Source of the DNA: JASLDZ01 sp964242625
Lineage (GTDB): Bacteria > Pseudomonadota > Alphaproteobacteria > Caulobacterales > Caulobacteraceae
Assembly (NCBI GenBank): GCA_964242625.1
Contig: CAXTAO010000004.1
Span: 1-64,000 of the forward strand
Direction: 5' to 3'
Length of the DNA: 64,000 nt
Below, piece by piece: positions 38,044-48,200 of this stretch (positions within the stretch are counted from its first letter, which is position 1; every line of letters starts with the position of its first letter). The notes under the pieces were generated by a model. It made no database searches. It had not been told where the DNA came from and saw nothing but the letters and a program-made list of their open reading frames with translations. The translations under genes were made by a program, and so were the position numbers.

Positions 38044-41000
38044 TCAGGGCGCCAAGTGCCCAGAGCTCGGTCGAGCACGCGCGAGGCGATCGCGTGCTGC
38101 GGCGCTAACACGCCGAATGCCGAAGCTCCTGGCGGCCTCCAAGATCGGGTCCTCACTCAGGCAATCGCGTAGCGCTGCGCCCAATTCGGCGAGCGCGATA
38201 TCTTCAAGCGGGCGGCAATCGTTCGGACTTGCCGGATAGCGGGCACGCGACCACGTGGCGGGGGCGGTCGCATCGGGCCACACAAAGACAGCGCCGCCCT
38301 GAGGTTCGGGCTGAACGTGTGCCGAGCCTCTCGCGAAAGAGAGCACACGCTCGCGTATGAGACGACCGTTGCGCTTGATCCCGTGGGCGCGAGCGATCCG
38401 CTCCACCAGAACATCGTCGCGGATCGGAGCCTCCTGAGAGACCACGCGGGCCACCATCTCGCGCAGCACTGGCGCGTAGGCGGTGTCCTGGAAGCGCGAG
38501 GCGTCGAGGCGCCCGGCCATGTCGTCGAAACTTGTCAACCGGTAGTCGCCCCCGGGGGCGGCCTCCCACGCGGCCTCGGGCTCGTGCACCGCCACGACGG
38601 CCTCAAGCTCAGAAACGGCGAAGGAGATGTCGGCGGGCGGTTCTAGGGGCACCGCCTTGGCTTGCGTCTCGAACCGGGCGCGGGAGGCCGTCAGCTCGGC
38701 CTCCAGCGCGGCGGTGAGGCGGTCGAGAGCGCCCTGCCGGTCGATCCACCAGTCGGTGGACCACACGCGCACGAGCGACCAGCCGAGCCCCTTCAGCACA
38801 GCTTCCCGCACCTTGTCGCGGTCCCGCGCGGTGGCGGCGCTGTGGTAGCTGGCGCCGTCGCACTCCACGCCCACCAGGTAGTCGCCGGGCCGGTCGGGAT
38901 GCACCACTCCCAGGTCGATGCGGAAGCGTGAGACGCCGATCTGGGGGATCACGCGCCAGCCCCGCTCCTGCAGGGCACGCGCAACCGCCTGCTCGAACGG
39001 CGACTCGAAGCCGCCGACCGATCCCTCCACCGCCTCGCCCAGGGCGCGGGGGCCGCGCTCGGCGAACTCAAGGAAGTGCTTAAGGTCGCGCACCGCAACG
39101 GCGTTGGTGCGGTTGAGATCAATAAGGCTGGGCGAGAAGGAGGTGAAGACAACCATCTCGCGCCGCGCGCGCGTGATCGCCACGTTCAGCCGGCGCCAGC
39201 CGCCCTGGCGGTTCAGCGGGCCGAAGTTCATGGTCATGGTGGGCGTGCCCGGCGTTTCGGGGCCGTAGCCGATGCCGAGCAGTATCACGTCACGCTCGTC
39301 GCCCTGCACCGTCTCCAGGTTCTTGACGACAACCGGTTCGGCCATGTCCTCCGCGAAAGCCGCCTCGAGCCGCGGATCGGCACGTCGCGCCTTGTCCAGC
39401 AGGTCCTCCACAAGCTTCTGCTGCTCGGCGTTGAGCGTGATCACGGCCAGGCTGAGACGGCGCCCCGCCTCGTCCACGAAGGCCGGGTCGGCAAGGCGAC
39501 GCACGACCTCCGAGACGATGGCGTGCGCCTCCACCTGGTTGGTGCGGGCCTTGCCGCGCGCCCAGGCGCCCTCGACCTGGCGCAGGCTCACCGCCGCGTC
39601 GGTCACCACCGGCGCCGGGAAGGTGACGAGGTCGCCGTCATAGTATCGGTGGTTGGAGAAGGCGATCAGGCTCTCGTTGCGGCTGCGGTAATGCCAGGTG
39701 AGCCGGCGCTGCGGCAGGCTGGCGCTGAGGCACTCGTCGAGAATGCTCTCCTGGTCGGCCTCGACGTCGCTGTCGTCGTCCGGGCCTGAAGAGCCGCGGT
39801 CGAAGAAGCTGGTCGGAGGCATCTGCTTGGGGTCGCCCGCCACCACCAGCTGCTTGCCCCGTGCGATGGCGCCCACCGCATCCCACGGCGTGATCTGCGA
39901 AGCCTCGTCGAAGATCACCAAGTCGAACAGGGCGAGGTCGGCGGGCAGGTACTGCGCCACGGAGAGTGGGCTCATCAGCATGCAGGGCGCGAGGGTGGTC
40001 AGCTCGGGTCCCATCTCGGCGACCAGCTCGCGCAGCCGCTTGCGCGACTTGGGATGGGCGATCTGGTAGGCCAGAGCCTGAAGGCCAGGGGAACGCCCCT
40101 TCGCCTCTTTCGAGGGTACGCGGCCCGAGAGGCGGGCGCGGATATAGAGCTGGGTCAGCTCCGCCAGCCGCGCATCCAGATCGCGGAAGCGGGCGATGGC
40201 GTCGGTCTGCGCGGCGAGGTTGAAGTCGCGCACGGCGGGCTCGACCTCGGCGGTGATCTCGGCCCACCAGCGGGCGTAGGCGAGCTCGAAGGCGTCGGCC
40301 ACGCGGCCGGCCTCCAGGGCGTCCGCCTCCACCGCGGCCACGAGCGGCACCAGGCCCAGCGCCATCGCGCCGGCGCGGGCGCGCAGCCAGGCGCACCATG
40401 CGTTCAGCTTGGGCGCGTGCAGCTGCAGGGCGGCGGCGAGCGCGGTCGCCGCGGCAAGGAGGTCAGGCGCGTCCACCGGTTCGGGCGGGGCGGCGACCGC
40501 CTCGAAGGCGTCCAGCGCGGCCTGGAAGGCCGCGTAGGCCTCGCGCCAAGCGGCGCCGGCGCGGCCGACCGCGCCGTCGAGCCCCAGGAGGTCGGATCCC
40601 TCGGCGCAGAGCCGGCGGAGCGAGGCGCGCAGGCCGGTCAGCTGCTCGGGGATGTCGGCGGCGCCGGCCAGCGCCGTGCGCAGCATCTCCGCCGCTTGCA
40701 GGCTACGCTCCAGGGCGTCGACGTCAGTGTCGAGCCCCGCCCAGGCCCGCGTCCCGCTTAGCTGCCCCGCCAGGGCGTCGATGTGGGAGAGCGTGTCTTG
40801 CAGGCGACGAAGCCGGGGCAGGTCGGCTTCGACATCGGCCTTGGCCGCCGGGTTGAGCCGCTTCGCCACGGCCGCCTTGCGCATCAGCGACAGGGGCCAC
40901 AGCGCCGAGACAGCCGCCGCCCAGTCGCGGGCGAGGTCATCCACCGCGACGGCGCGTACGGCCGCGGGATCAAGGGCCGTGGACAGCGTGGACGCTTCTT

Positions 41001-43938
41001 CCCGATAGCTTCGCACCAGGACGATCGCCTTCCGCGCCTGGGCGATCGTGCGCGCCGCGTCGGGTTCGAAGGCGAACCCGAGGTCGAGGCCGGCGGCGGC
41101 GTCCAACGCCTGGGACAGGGCGGCGAGGGCGTGCAGCCCGTGGCTGTCGCCGCTCACCTCCGCGCCCAGCCGTTCGACGAAACGCGTGCGCGCCGCGGCC
41201 GCAGCAGCGGACGCCTTCGCAAGGGCGGCCGACGAAGCCAGAAGTTCAGACTGCCAGCGCGGCGACCACTCTGCACGTCCCACCCGCGCGAAGTCTTGCT
41301 CGGCCTCGCCGAGATCAGTGAGGCGGTGGATGTCCAGCTGGCGGGCCGCCTCGCGCAGGGCTTCCATCTGCGCAGCGTCGTGGCGGCGGTCGTCCGGCCA
41401 GGCGAGGCGGACGGTGGCGTCCGCCCCGTCGCGCACCACGCGGCCTATGGCCTGGTACAGAGTGAGGCCGTTGGGATGAACGACGTGCAGCGCCTGCACC
41501 AGGCGGTTCAGCCCATCGCGCGAGGTCTTGAGTTCCGCCGCCCGCCGGTCCCACTGGCCGGCGTCGAGCTCGCCGCGGATGGTCCAAGCGGCGTCCAGCT
41601 GGGCCAGCACGTCTACCTTGGCCGCCTTGTTGCTGTGCAGCTCGAGGCAGAAAGGGCCGAGCCCGTGCTGCACCAGCCGCCTGTGCACCACCTCCAGCGC
41701 GGCACGCTTTTCGGCGACGAAGAGCACCTTGCGCCCGAGCGCCAAGTTGTGGGCGATCATGTTGGCGATGGTCTGCGACTTGCCCGTGCCGGGCGGTCCG
41801 TCCAGCACGAAGTCGCATCCTCGCGCGGAGCCGATCACCGCGGCGAGCTGGGAAGAGTCCGCGGGCAGAGGCGCGAACAGCTCGCCAGGCGAAACCTGCG
41901 CGTCCAGCTGCTCGGGCCGCGGCGGCTCCTGATCGCAGCTGTAGCGTTCACGCGGCGTCTCCAGCAGGTGACGCACTACCGGGTTGCGCTTCAGCGCCTC
42001 GCTGCGGTCGCTGAGGTCCTTCCACATCAGATATTTGGCGAAGGAGAAGGCGCCCAGCACAACGTCCTCCACCACCTCGAAGCCCGGCGCGTCGCGCACG
42101 GCGCGACGCACCAAGGCCCAGATCCTGGGCACGTCCACGCCCGACTCATCGGTGGGCAGGGCGCCGGCAAGTTCGGGGATATCGAGGTCGAAGTCCTGCC
42201 GCAGCATCTGCAGCAGGGTGAGATTGAAGCGCGGCTCCTCCTCGTAGGCTTTGAGCCTGACGCCCGAGCGGACGCTGCGCCGCTCCAACTGAACAGGAAG
42301 CAAGATCAGCGGCGCACGATAGCTCTTCTCGTCGGCGGGCGACTTCTTCCAGCACAGGAAGCCCACCGCCAGGAAGAGGGTGTTGGCGCCGCCCTCCGCC
42401 AGGTCCGACCGCGCCTTGCGGTAGAGGTCGGTCAGCTGGGCGTCGAGCTTCTCGGGCGAGAGCGGCGAGAGCACCTCGCCCGCCTCCAAGGCCGAGCGGG
42501 CGTAGGCTACGTCCAGCACCTCGCCCGTGCGCTGGGTGTGCAACTCGCCGTCACGGCCAGCGGCCCCCTCAAACTGCGGCAAGGCCACCACGCGGAAGCT
42601 GTCGCCGGCGGCCAGCCGGTCCTCCAGCGCCGCCGGCTCGGGGCAGAGCAGGCGCAGGGCGTTGGGGCCGAGAGTGACGTTCAGGAGACGGTTGCGAGTG
42701 GTGAGGTCCAGGAGCTTGCGCCGCCACCGCTCTAGTCGGCCCTCAGGAGTGGTAGGGGCCGCCTCGGGTTCGGCCAAATCGAAGCCGCCCAGCGCAGGCG
42801 CCTCCTCCAGGCGATCCGCCGCACCGGGCGCCTCGGGCGCTATTTCCGGGGCGACTGGGGACGCCACCTCGGCCAGCGCCAGCGGGCGGAGGCGCTGCAG
42901 CCGAGCGCGCCGCACGTCCACGGCCATGACGAACTCGGCCTCGCGCGCCTCGGCCACTTGGCGCTCGCCCTGCTCGATCGCCCGAGCGAAGCCGGCGGGC
43001 GCCGATCCTGTCGCCAGCGTGGTCTCGAACAGGATGAGCTCGTTTAGGGCCAGCCGCTTGCGCAGGGCCGCGGCGTCCTCGACCAGGAGGGTGGCGAACT
43101 CCTGCGGCTGCAGCCACACGCCGGTGAACGCATGCCCCTTGGTGAGCACGATGACCGGGTAGAGCCCCGCCTGCTCCAGCGCGGCGGCGAAGAGGAGCGC
43201 GGTGTCGAGACAGGTGGCGAGCCCCGCCTCCAGCGCGGCCGAGGGCGTGCGCACCTTCTGCCCCTGCAGCTCGAAGCTCGCCGGCGGCTCGGCGTAGGTC
43301 AGCTTCAGCCCGACAACGGCGCTCCACAGCGCGGAGGCGAGCTCATAGACCCGCTCGCGCGACTTGGCCTGGTAGCCGTCGATCCCGTCGGGCCGGCCCG
43401 CCGAAGCCAGCACCCGCGAGGCCGCCTTGAGGATGCGGCTGGTCGCCCCGTCGTTGGGCAGCACGAAGGCGGCTAGGAGTTCGGGCTGGGCGCCCGCTCC
43501 ACCCCACTCGCCCCGCGCCAGCACCTCCACCGGAAAGCGCCGCTCGGCCAGCGCCGGCGCGTCCGGCGCCTCCTGGCGTGCGCGCAGGGTGACCGTGGCG
43601 CGCACGGCCTCGGAGAGCTGCTGGAGATAGGCGGCGTTGAGCTGCAGGTCCCGGTCGCGCACGGCTACCTCCCCCTCGCCGGCGATCCGGTCAAAGCGCC
43701 AGGTGCGCGGGGCGAACACGGGGGGATCGGCCTCGATTTCGAGGACCAGCCGCTCGACGGGTAGCGCTTGGAGGTTGGCCAGGCGCAGCTCCTTGAGCAC
43801 AGGCACATCGTTCTGCTGGGTCGCGAAGCTGACCTTGGACGCGACCACGGCGTCGATGGCGAGGCTGAGCGGCTGCGGACGCGCCGCGCCGTCAGGGCCG
43901 AAATCAGCCGCCCCTTGGGCGTCCATCAGGTCGGTCAT
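38044..43938 (-). CDS. Giant DUF4011 / SF1 helicase / Vsr-like nuclease (Hhe-type defence protein)
   Basis: This 1964-aa protein has: a transglutaminase-like N-terminal region (about 200-300) with Cys in ATCLDTALLFAA and His in TKGHAFTGVWL; DUF4011 (from about 395, LERWRRKLLDLTTRNRLLN); an SF1 helicase with Walker A GPPGTGKSQT (about 713), Walker B FDEASQ (about 1343), WHYRSRNESLI and VAITRARREM (about 1585); a Vsr/DUF559-like nuclease at 1640-1760 (VECDGASYHS, then GWSLVRVWSTDWW); and a DUF3320-like C-terminus. The DUF4011-helicase-Vsr layout is that reported as the Hhe antiphage candidate. It is divergent from an SbcD/SbcC-like pair across 65 bp. It probably senses and degrades foreign DNA. 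Confidence 0.88.
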   Translation of the reverse strand: MTDLMDAQGAADFGPDGAARPQPLSLAIDAVVASKVSFATQQNDVPVLKELRLANLQALPVERLVLEIEADPPVFAPRTWRFDRIAGEGEVAVRDRDLQLNAAYLQQLSEAVRATVTLRARQEAPDAPALAERRFPVEVLARGEWGGAGAQPELLAAFVLPNDGATSRILKAASRVLASAGRPDGIDGYQAKSRERVYELASALWSAVVGLKLTYAEPPASFELQGQKVRTPSAALEAGLATCLDTALLFAAALEQAGLYPVIVLTKGHAFTGVWLQPQEFATLLVEDAAALRKRLALNELILFETTLATGSAPAGFARAIEQGERQVAEAREAEFVMAVDVRRARLQRLRPLALAEVASPVAPEIAPEAPGAADRLEEAPALGGFDLAEPEAAPTTPEGRLERWRRKLLDLTTRNRLLNVTLGPNALRLLCPEPAALEDRLAAGDSFRVVALPQFEGAAGRDGELHTQRTGEVLDVAYARSALEAGEVLSPLSPEKLDAQLTDLYRKARSDLAEGGANTLFLAVGFLCWKKSPADEKSYRAPLILLPVQLERRSVRSGVRLKAYEEEPRFNLTLLQMLRQDFDLDIPELAGALPTDESGVDVPRIWALVRRAVRDAPGFEVVEDVVLGAFSFAKYLMWKDLSDRSEALKRNPVVRHLLETPRERYSCDQEPPRPEQLDAQVSPGELFAPLPADSSQLAAVIGSARGCDFVLDGPPGTGKSQTIANMIAHNLALGRKVLFVAEKRAALEVVHRRLVQHGLGPFCLELHSNKAAKVDVLAQLDAAWTIRGELDAGQWDRRAAELKTSRDGLNRLVQALHVVHPNGLTLYQAIGRVVRDGADATVRLAWPDDRRHDAAQMEALREAARQLDIHRLTDLGEAEQDFARVGRAEWSPRWQSELLASSAALAKASAAAAAARTRFVERLGAEVSGDSHGLHALAALSQALDAAAGLDLGFAFEPDAARTIAQARKAIVLVRSYREEASTLSTALDPAAVRAVAVDDLARDWAAAVSALWPLSLMRKAAVAKRLNPAAKADVEADLPRLRRLQDTLSHIDALAGQLSGTRAWAGLDTDVDALERSLQAAEMLRTALAGAADIPEQLTGLRASLRRLCAEGSDLLGLDGAVGRAGAAWREAYAAFQAALDAFEAVAAPPEPVDAPDLLAAATALAAALQLHAPKLNAWCAWLRARAGAMALGLVPLVAAVEADALEAGRVADAFELAYARWWAEITAEVEPAVRDFNLAAQTDAIARFRDLDARLAELTQLYIRARLSGRVPSKEAKGRSPGLQALAYQIAHPKSRKRLRELVAEMGPELTTLAPCMLMSPLSVAQYLPADLALFDLVIFDEASQITPWDAVGAIARGKQLVVAGDPKQMPPTSFFDRGSSGPDDDSDVEADQESILDECLSASLPQRRLTWHYRSRNESLIAFSNHRYYDGDLVTFPAPVVTDAAVSLRQVEGAWARGKARTNQVEAHAIVSEVVRRLADPAFVDEAGRRLSLAVITLNAEQQKLVEDLLDKARRADPRLEAAFAEDMAEPVVVKNLETVQGDERDVILLGIGYGPETPGTPTMTMNFGPLNRQGGWRRLNVAITRARREMVVFTSFSPSLIDLNRTNAVAVRDLKHFLEFAERGPRALGEAVEGSVGGFESPFEQAVARALQERGWRVIPQIGVSRFRIDLGVVHPDRPGDYLVGVECDGASYHSAATARDRDKVREAVLKGLGWSLVRVWSTDWWIDRQGALDRLTAALEAELTASRARFETQAKAVPLEPPADISFAVSELEAVVAVHEPEAAWEAAPGGDYRLTSFDDMAGRLDASRFQDTAYAPVLREMVARVVSQEAPIRDDVLVERIARAHGIKRNGRLIRERVLSFARGSAHVQPEPQGGAVFVWPDATAPATWSRARYPASPNDCRPLEDIALAELGAALRDCLSEDPILEAARSFGIRRVSAAARDRLARARPSSGHLAP

Positions 43939-44003
43939 GGGCGATCCGGGCTTCGGGAGCTATCGCCTAGATTGCATGCATCGCCAGCGCTAAGAAGGCT
44001 TTC

Positions 44004-45260
44004 ATGGTCGACTTCCGCTTCTTGCACACGGCCGACATACACTTGGACAGCCCGCTCCACGGACTGTCCCGCTACGAAGGCGTGCCTGCCGACGAGGTGA
44101 GAGGCGCCACGCGCGCCGCCTTCGATCGTATGATCCAGTTCGCCCTCGATGAGCGGGTCGACTTCGTGGTGATCGCCGGCGACCTATTCGACGGCGACTG
44201 GCGCGACATGAGCACGGGACTGTACTTCGCCGGAGCCATGCGCCGCCTGGCTGCGCAGGGCGTTCCGGCCTTCGTGCTGGCGGGCAACCACGACGCCGCC
44301 TCTGTGCTCACCCGCACCCTGCCGTGGCCCGAGACGGTCAGGCTGTTCGACCACCGCAAGCCGCAGACCTTCACCCTGCCCGAGCTGGGCGTCGCCCTGC
44401 ACGGCTGGAGCTTCGCCACCCAGCACGTGCACGAGGATCTCTCCGCCGCCTATCCGCCGCCGGAGCCGGGTGTGTTCAACATCGGCGTCCTGCACACCGC
44501 GCTCAGCGGAGCCGATGGGCACGCGCCGTACGCACCGTGTACGGCCGCCGCGCTTCAGGCCAAAGGCTACGATTATTGGGCGCTGGGCCACGTTCACGAC
44601 CATCGGGTAGAGGCCGAGCACCCTCCCGTGGTCTTCTGCGGGAACCTGCAAGGCCGCAACATCCGCGAGACGGGCCCCAAGGGAGCGGTGCTTGTGGAGG
44701 TGCGCGACCGCGCCGTCGCCGACCTGCGCTTCGCACCGCTGGACGTACTGCGCTGGGCGCGCGTCACCGTCGATTGCGAGGGCGCCGAGACGGTGGATGA
44801 GGCGCACGCCGCCATCCGCAACGCCCTAGCCGCCGCCTACACCCGCGAGGCGCAAGGTCGTCCGCTCGTGGCGCGCCTGGTGCTGGAAGGCGAGACGCCT
44901 CTGGCCGGCGCACTCCTGGACGGAGCGACGAGGCTGCGCGACGAGGCGCGCGCTCTAGCCGCCGCCATCGCGCCCGACCTGTGGCTGGAGAAGGTCTCCG
45001 ATTACCTGCGGCCGCCCCGCGGCGCCGTGCCTGGCGAGGCGGCCCCAGACGACCTGCTAGCCCTCCTCGCCGAAGCTCCCCGAAGCCCCGAGCTGCTCGC
45101 GCGTCTTGCCGAAGACCTCCAGCCTTTCATGGCGATCCGCCCGCCCCCGGCGGATGGCGCCGAGGGACTGACCATGGCCGCCGCGCGGGGAGACTGGCCC
45201 GCTCTCCTCGAAGCGGCCGTCGCCGCCCTGCCCGCCCGCCTCTCGGCGGCGCGCACCTGA
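44004..45260 (+). CDS. SbcD/YhaO-like metallophosphoesterase nuclease
   Basis: This 418-aa Mre11-type nuclease has all calcineurin-like phosphoesterase motifs: FLHTADIHLDSP, IAGDLFDGD, LAGNHD, the lone His in GVLHTALSG and ALGHVHDH. The C-terminal capping part is shorter and matches YhaO-type proteins. Its stop overlaps the start of the SbcC-like gene (TGATG), so the two are coupled and probably form a nuclease-ATPase complex acting on DNA ends. It starts 65 bp from the divergent helicase gene. Confidence 0.92.
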   Translation: MVDFRFLHTADIHLDSPLHGLSRYEGVPADEVRGATRAAFDRMIQFALDERVDFVVIAGDLFDGDWRDMSTGLYFAGAMRRLAAQGVPAFVLAGNHDAASVLTRTLPWPETVRLFDHRKPQTFTLPELGVALHGWSFATQHVHEDLSAAYPPPEPGVFNIGVLHTALSGADGHAPYAPCTAAALQAKGYDYWALGHVHDHRVEAEHPPVVFCGNLQGRNIRETGPKGAVLVEVRDRAVADLRFAPLDVLRWARVTVDCEGAETVDEAHAAIRNALAAAYTREAQGRPLVARLVLEGETPLAGALLDGATRLRDEARALAAAIAPDLWLEKVSDYLRPPRGAVPGEAAPDDLLALLAEAPRSPELLARLAEDLQPFMAIRPPPADGAEGLTMAAARGDWPALLEAAVAALPARLSAART

Positions 45261-48200
45261 TGCGGTTCGCCCGCCTGTCTCTGGAGCGCTACGGCCGCTT
45301 CGAGAACTGCACGCTTGATTTCCGCGCCGGCTCGCCGGACCTGCACGTAGTGTTCGGCGCCAACGAGGCGGGCAAGAGCACCACACTCTCGGCTGTGTCC
45401 GACCTCTTGTTCGGTTTCGAGGCGCGTTCGCCGTTCAACTTCCGCTTCGACTACCCGCTGCTGCGCGTCGGCGCGGTGGTCGAGGACGACGAGGGACACG
45501 CCTTCAGCTGCCGCCGGCGCAAGGCGTCCTCCCGCACGCTCGTGGACGCGCAGGACAACCCGATCGACGAGGGGCCGCTCCTGGCCATGCTGCGCGGCCA
45601 AAATCGCGAGCGCTTCCGGGTGGGCTTCAGCCTGGACCAGGCGCGTCTACGTCAAGGCGGTCGCGCCATGGTTGAGGCGCGCGACGACCTCGGCCAGGCG
45701 CTGTTCGCGGCCGGCTCCGGAATGACGGGCGTCGCCGACGCCCTTCTGACGCTGGAGACGGAGGCCGACGCGATCTGGGGACGGCGAGCGGCGGCCCGCC
45801 GGCTCTACACCACCGCCGAGCGCCAGCTGGAGGACGCGTTGCGGCGCGCCCGCGACCTCCAGCTAAAGCCCAAGACCTGGACCGACGCCAGCGCCGCCCT
45901 GGCCAGGAGGAGTGAGGAGCTGGCCGCCCTGCAGGCTCGCCAGGCGGAGCTGACCGCCCAACACCGACGGCTGGAGCGGCTGAGGCGCATCGGCCCGGAC
46001 ATGCGGCGGCGCACGGAGCTCCTGAAGGCGATGGCGGCGGACGCCGGCGTACCGGTACTGTCCGCCCAGGCGCAAGGCTCGATCGAACGGGTGCTCGCCG
46101 AGCTGGAAACCGCCGAGCGCGCCGCCGCCGCCGCGGAGGAGCTGCTGGCGGAGATCGACGCCCGAGCCGCGAAGCTCACATCCGACGACGCTGCGCTGGC
46201 AGCCGGCCCTGCTGTGGAGGCGCTCACCGAGCGGCGCGGCGCCGTGCAGAAAGGGGAGGTCGACCGTCTCCGCCTGCAGGGTGAACTGGCCGACGTCCGG
46301 CGACGCGAAGCGGCTTTGCAGGTGGAGATCGGCGCCGGCGCACCCACAGCTTCGCGGCTCACCATCGCGCGCCTCCGGGAGCTCGCTGGCGAGCACAACG
46401 AGGCGCGTTCCGCCCTGATTGCGCTGGAAGCGTCGGCGGCCGATGCGGAACGCACGGCCGCGCCGCTGCGCGCTCAAGTCGCCGACGCTCCGCTGAACGA
46501 AGGCTTGAGCGAGTTGGTGGCGGCCGTCGACGCCGCCCGCGCGTTGGGCGCTGACATCGATGCGCGCTGCGCCGTCCAGGCCCGCACCTGCGAGCAGCTG
46601 GAAGCCGAGGCGTCCGCCGCCCTCCTTCGGCTGGCGCCGTGGACCGGCGACGCGGAAAGCCTGTCCGCTTTGCCGCCTGTCAGCGGCGAAGAGATCGCGG
46701 AGGCGCAAACCGCTATGACCCGAGCGCATGATGAGGCGGCCACGGCTGACCTTGAGGCGCAAGCAGCGCGGGAGCAAATCGGACTGCTGGCGGCGCAACG
46801 CCGCAGACTGGCGAACGGCGGCCAAGCAGTGCCGGCCGAGCGCATAGCGGCGGTGCGCGCCGCCCGAGACGAGCAGTGGCGTTCGCTCCGGGGACACCTG
46901 TCGGGCGAGGCCGGGGTGGAAGACGCTCCCGCCCGCGCCACCGAATTCGAAGGGTCGATGGGGGACGCGGACGCCGCGGCCGACCAGCGCTTCGCCATGG
47001 CCGAAGCCTCCGGACAGGTCGCGGCCTTGGATGGGCAGGCTGCCGAACTCGCGCTGGCCCTCGAGCACGCGGACGCACGAGCGCGCCGCGCCCTGGCGAA
47101 GGGCGAGGCGATTACAAATGGCTGGGCTGATCGCCTAGCCCAGGCGGCGCTGCCGCCGCTGCCCCCCGCCCGCCTGCGGGGCTGGCTCGAGGCGCGGGAA
47201 ATCGCGCTTGGCTCGCGACGGACGGCGTATGCGGCCCACAGTGCGCTCGGGATCGACCTGACGCGCCGCTCCGAAGCCATCCGCCGGCTACGCCCACACT
47301 TGCCCACCTCGTCGGAGACGCTGGGCGTCGCCATCGCCGACTGGCTTGAAGCGGCCGAACGGCTTCGGGCGCAGGGCGAGGGCCGCGCCGCGGCCTTCAC
47401 GGCCACGCGCTCCGAACTGCGCACGCTTGAGCAGCAGCTCCTGCGCCTGACCCGGCAGATCGCCGACGCGCAGGCGCGGCGCGAGGCCGCTTTGGCCGGA
47501 TGGGAAGGAGAACGCGCCGGGCTGGGGTTGGAGCTGCCGATTGAGGGCGCCGACGCGTGGCTGCAGGCGCTAGAGGAGTTGCGGTCGCTGGGCGAGGCCG
47601 CCGCCGGGCTGGTTGCTCGGATAGAGGGCATATCCCGCGACGCAGACGCGTTCGCATCCAATGTCGACCTGCTGGCCGATGACTTGGGCCAACCACCTGA
47701 CAAAGACCCCAGCCGCCGGCTGGACGCCTTGCGCGCGCGCGTGGCCGCAGCTCGCTCCGTGGGCGACGCTCGCACGGGCGTCGAAGCGGGGCGCCGCACG
47801 CGGCTGGACGAGGTTCAGGCAGCAAAGGCCTCGCGCGACGCCGCCCTGGCCAGCCTAAAGCCTCGTCTGGCCGAGCTGCGCCTCGAGACGGTCACCGCCC
47901 TGCCGGACGCTCTGGAAGCCGCGCGCCGTGTGCGCGAGCGGCGTGAAGCGCTGGCGGAAGTCGAGGCCCGCGTTCTTTCGGCCGGCGATGGCTACCCCCT
48001 GGATGCGCTCGAATCTGGCTTCGCCGCGGAGGACCCTGACGCCCTGTCGAACAAGCTGCAGGGTGTGGACGCCGAGCTGGGCGCCCTCGTCGAGCGCGTG
48101 TCCGCGGCGGCGGATGCGGTCGGCGCCGCGCGCCTGACATTCGAGAATCTCTCCGCCGGTCCGGGTGCGCAGGAAGCCGCGGCCGATGCGGCCGCCGCCC

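Noticed and set aside
40783..42735. 650-codon open frame on the plus strand opposite the giant helicase
   Set aside because: It is antisense to a well-conserved helicase gene, has shadow-type Arg/Gly/Val-rich composition and no motif.
44981..45259. 93-residue N-terminal extension of the SbcC-like frame
   Set aside because: It overlaps the SbcD-like gene, is Arg/Pro-rich shadow sequence, and the ATG at 45260 opens directly on the conserved ATPase start.
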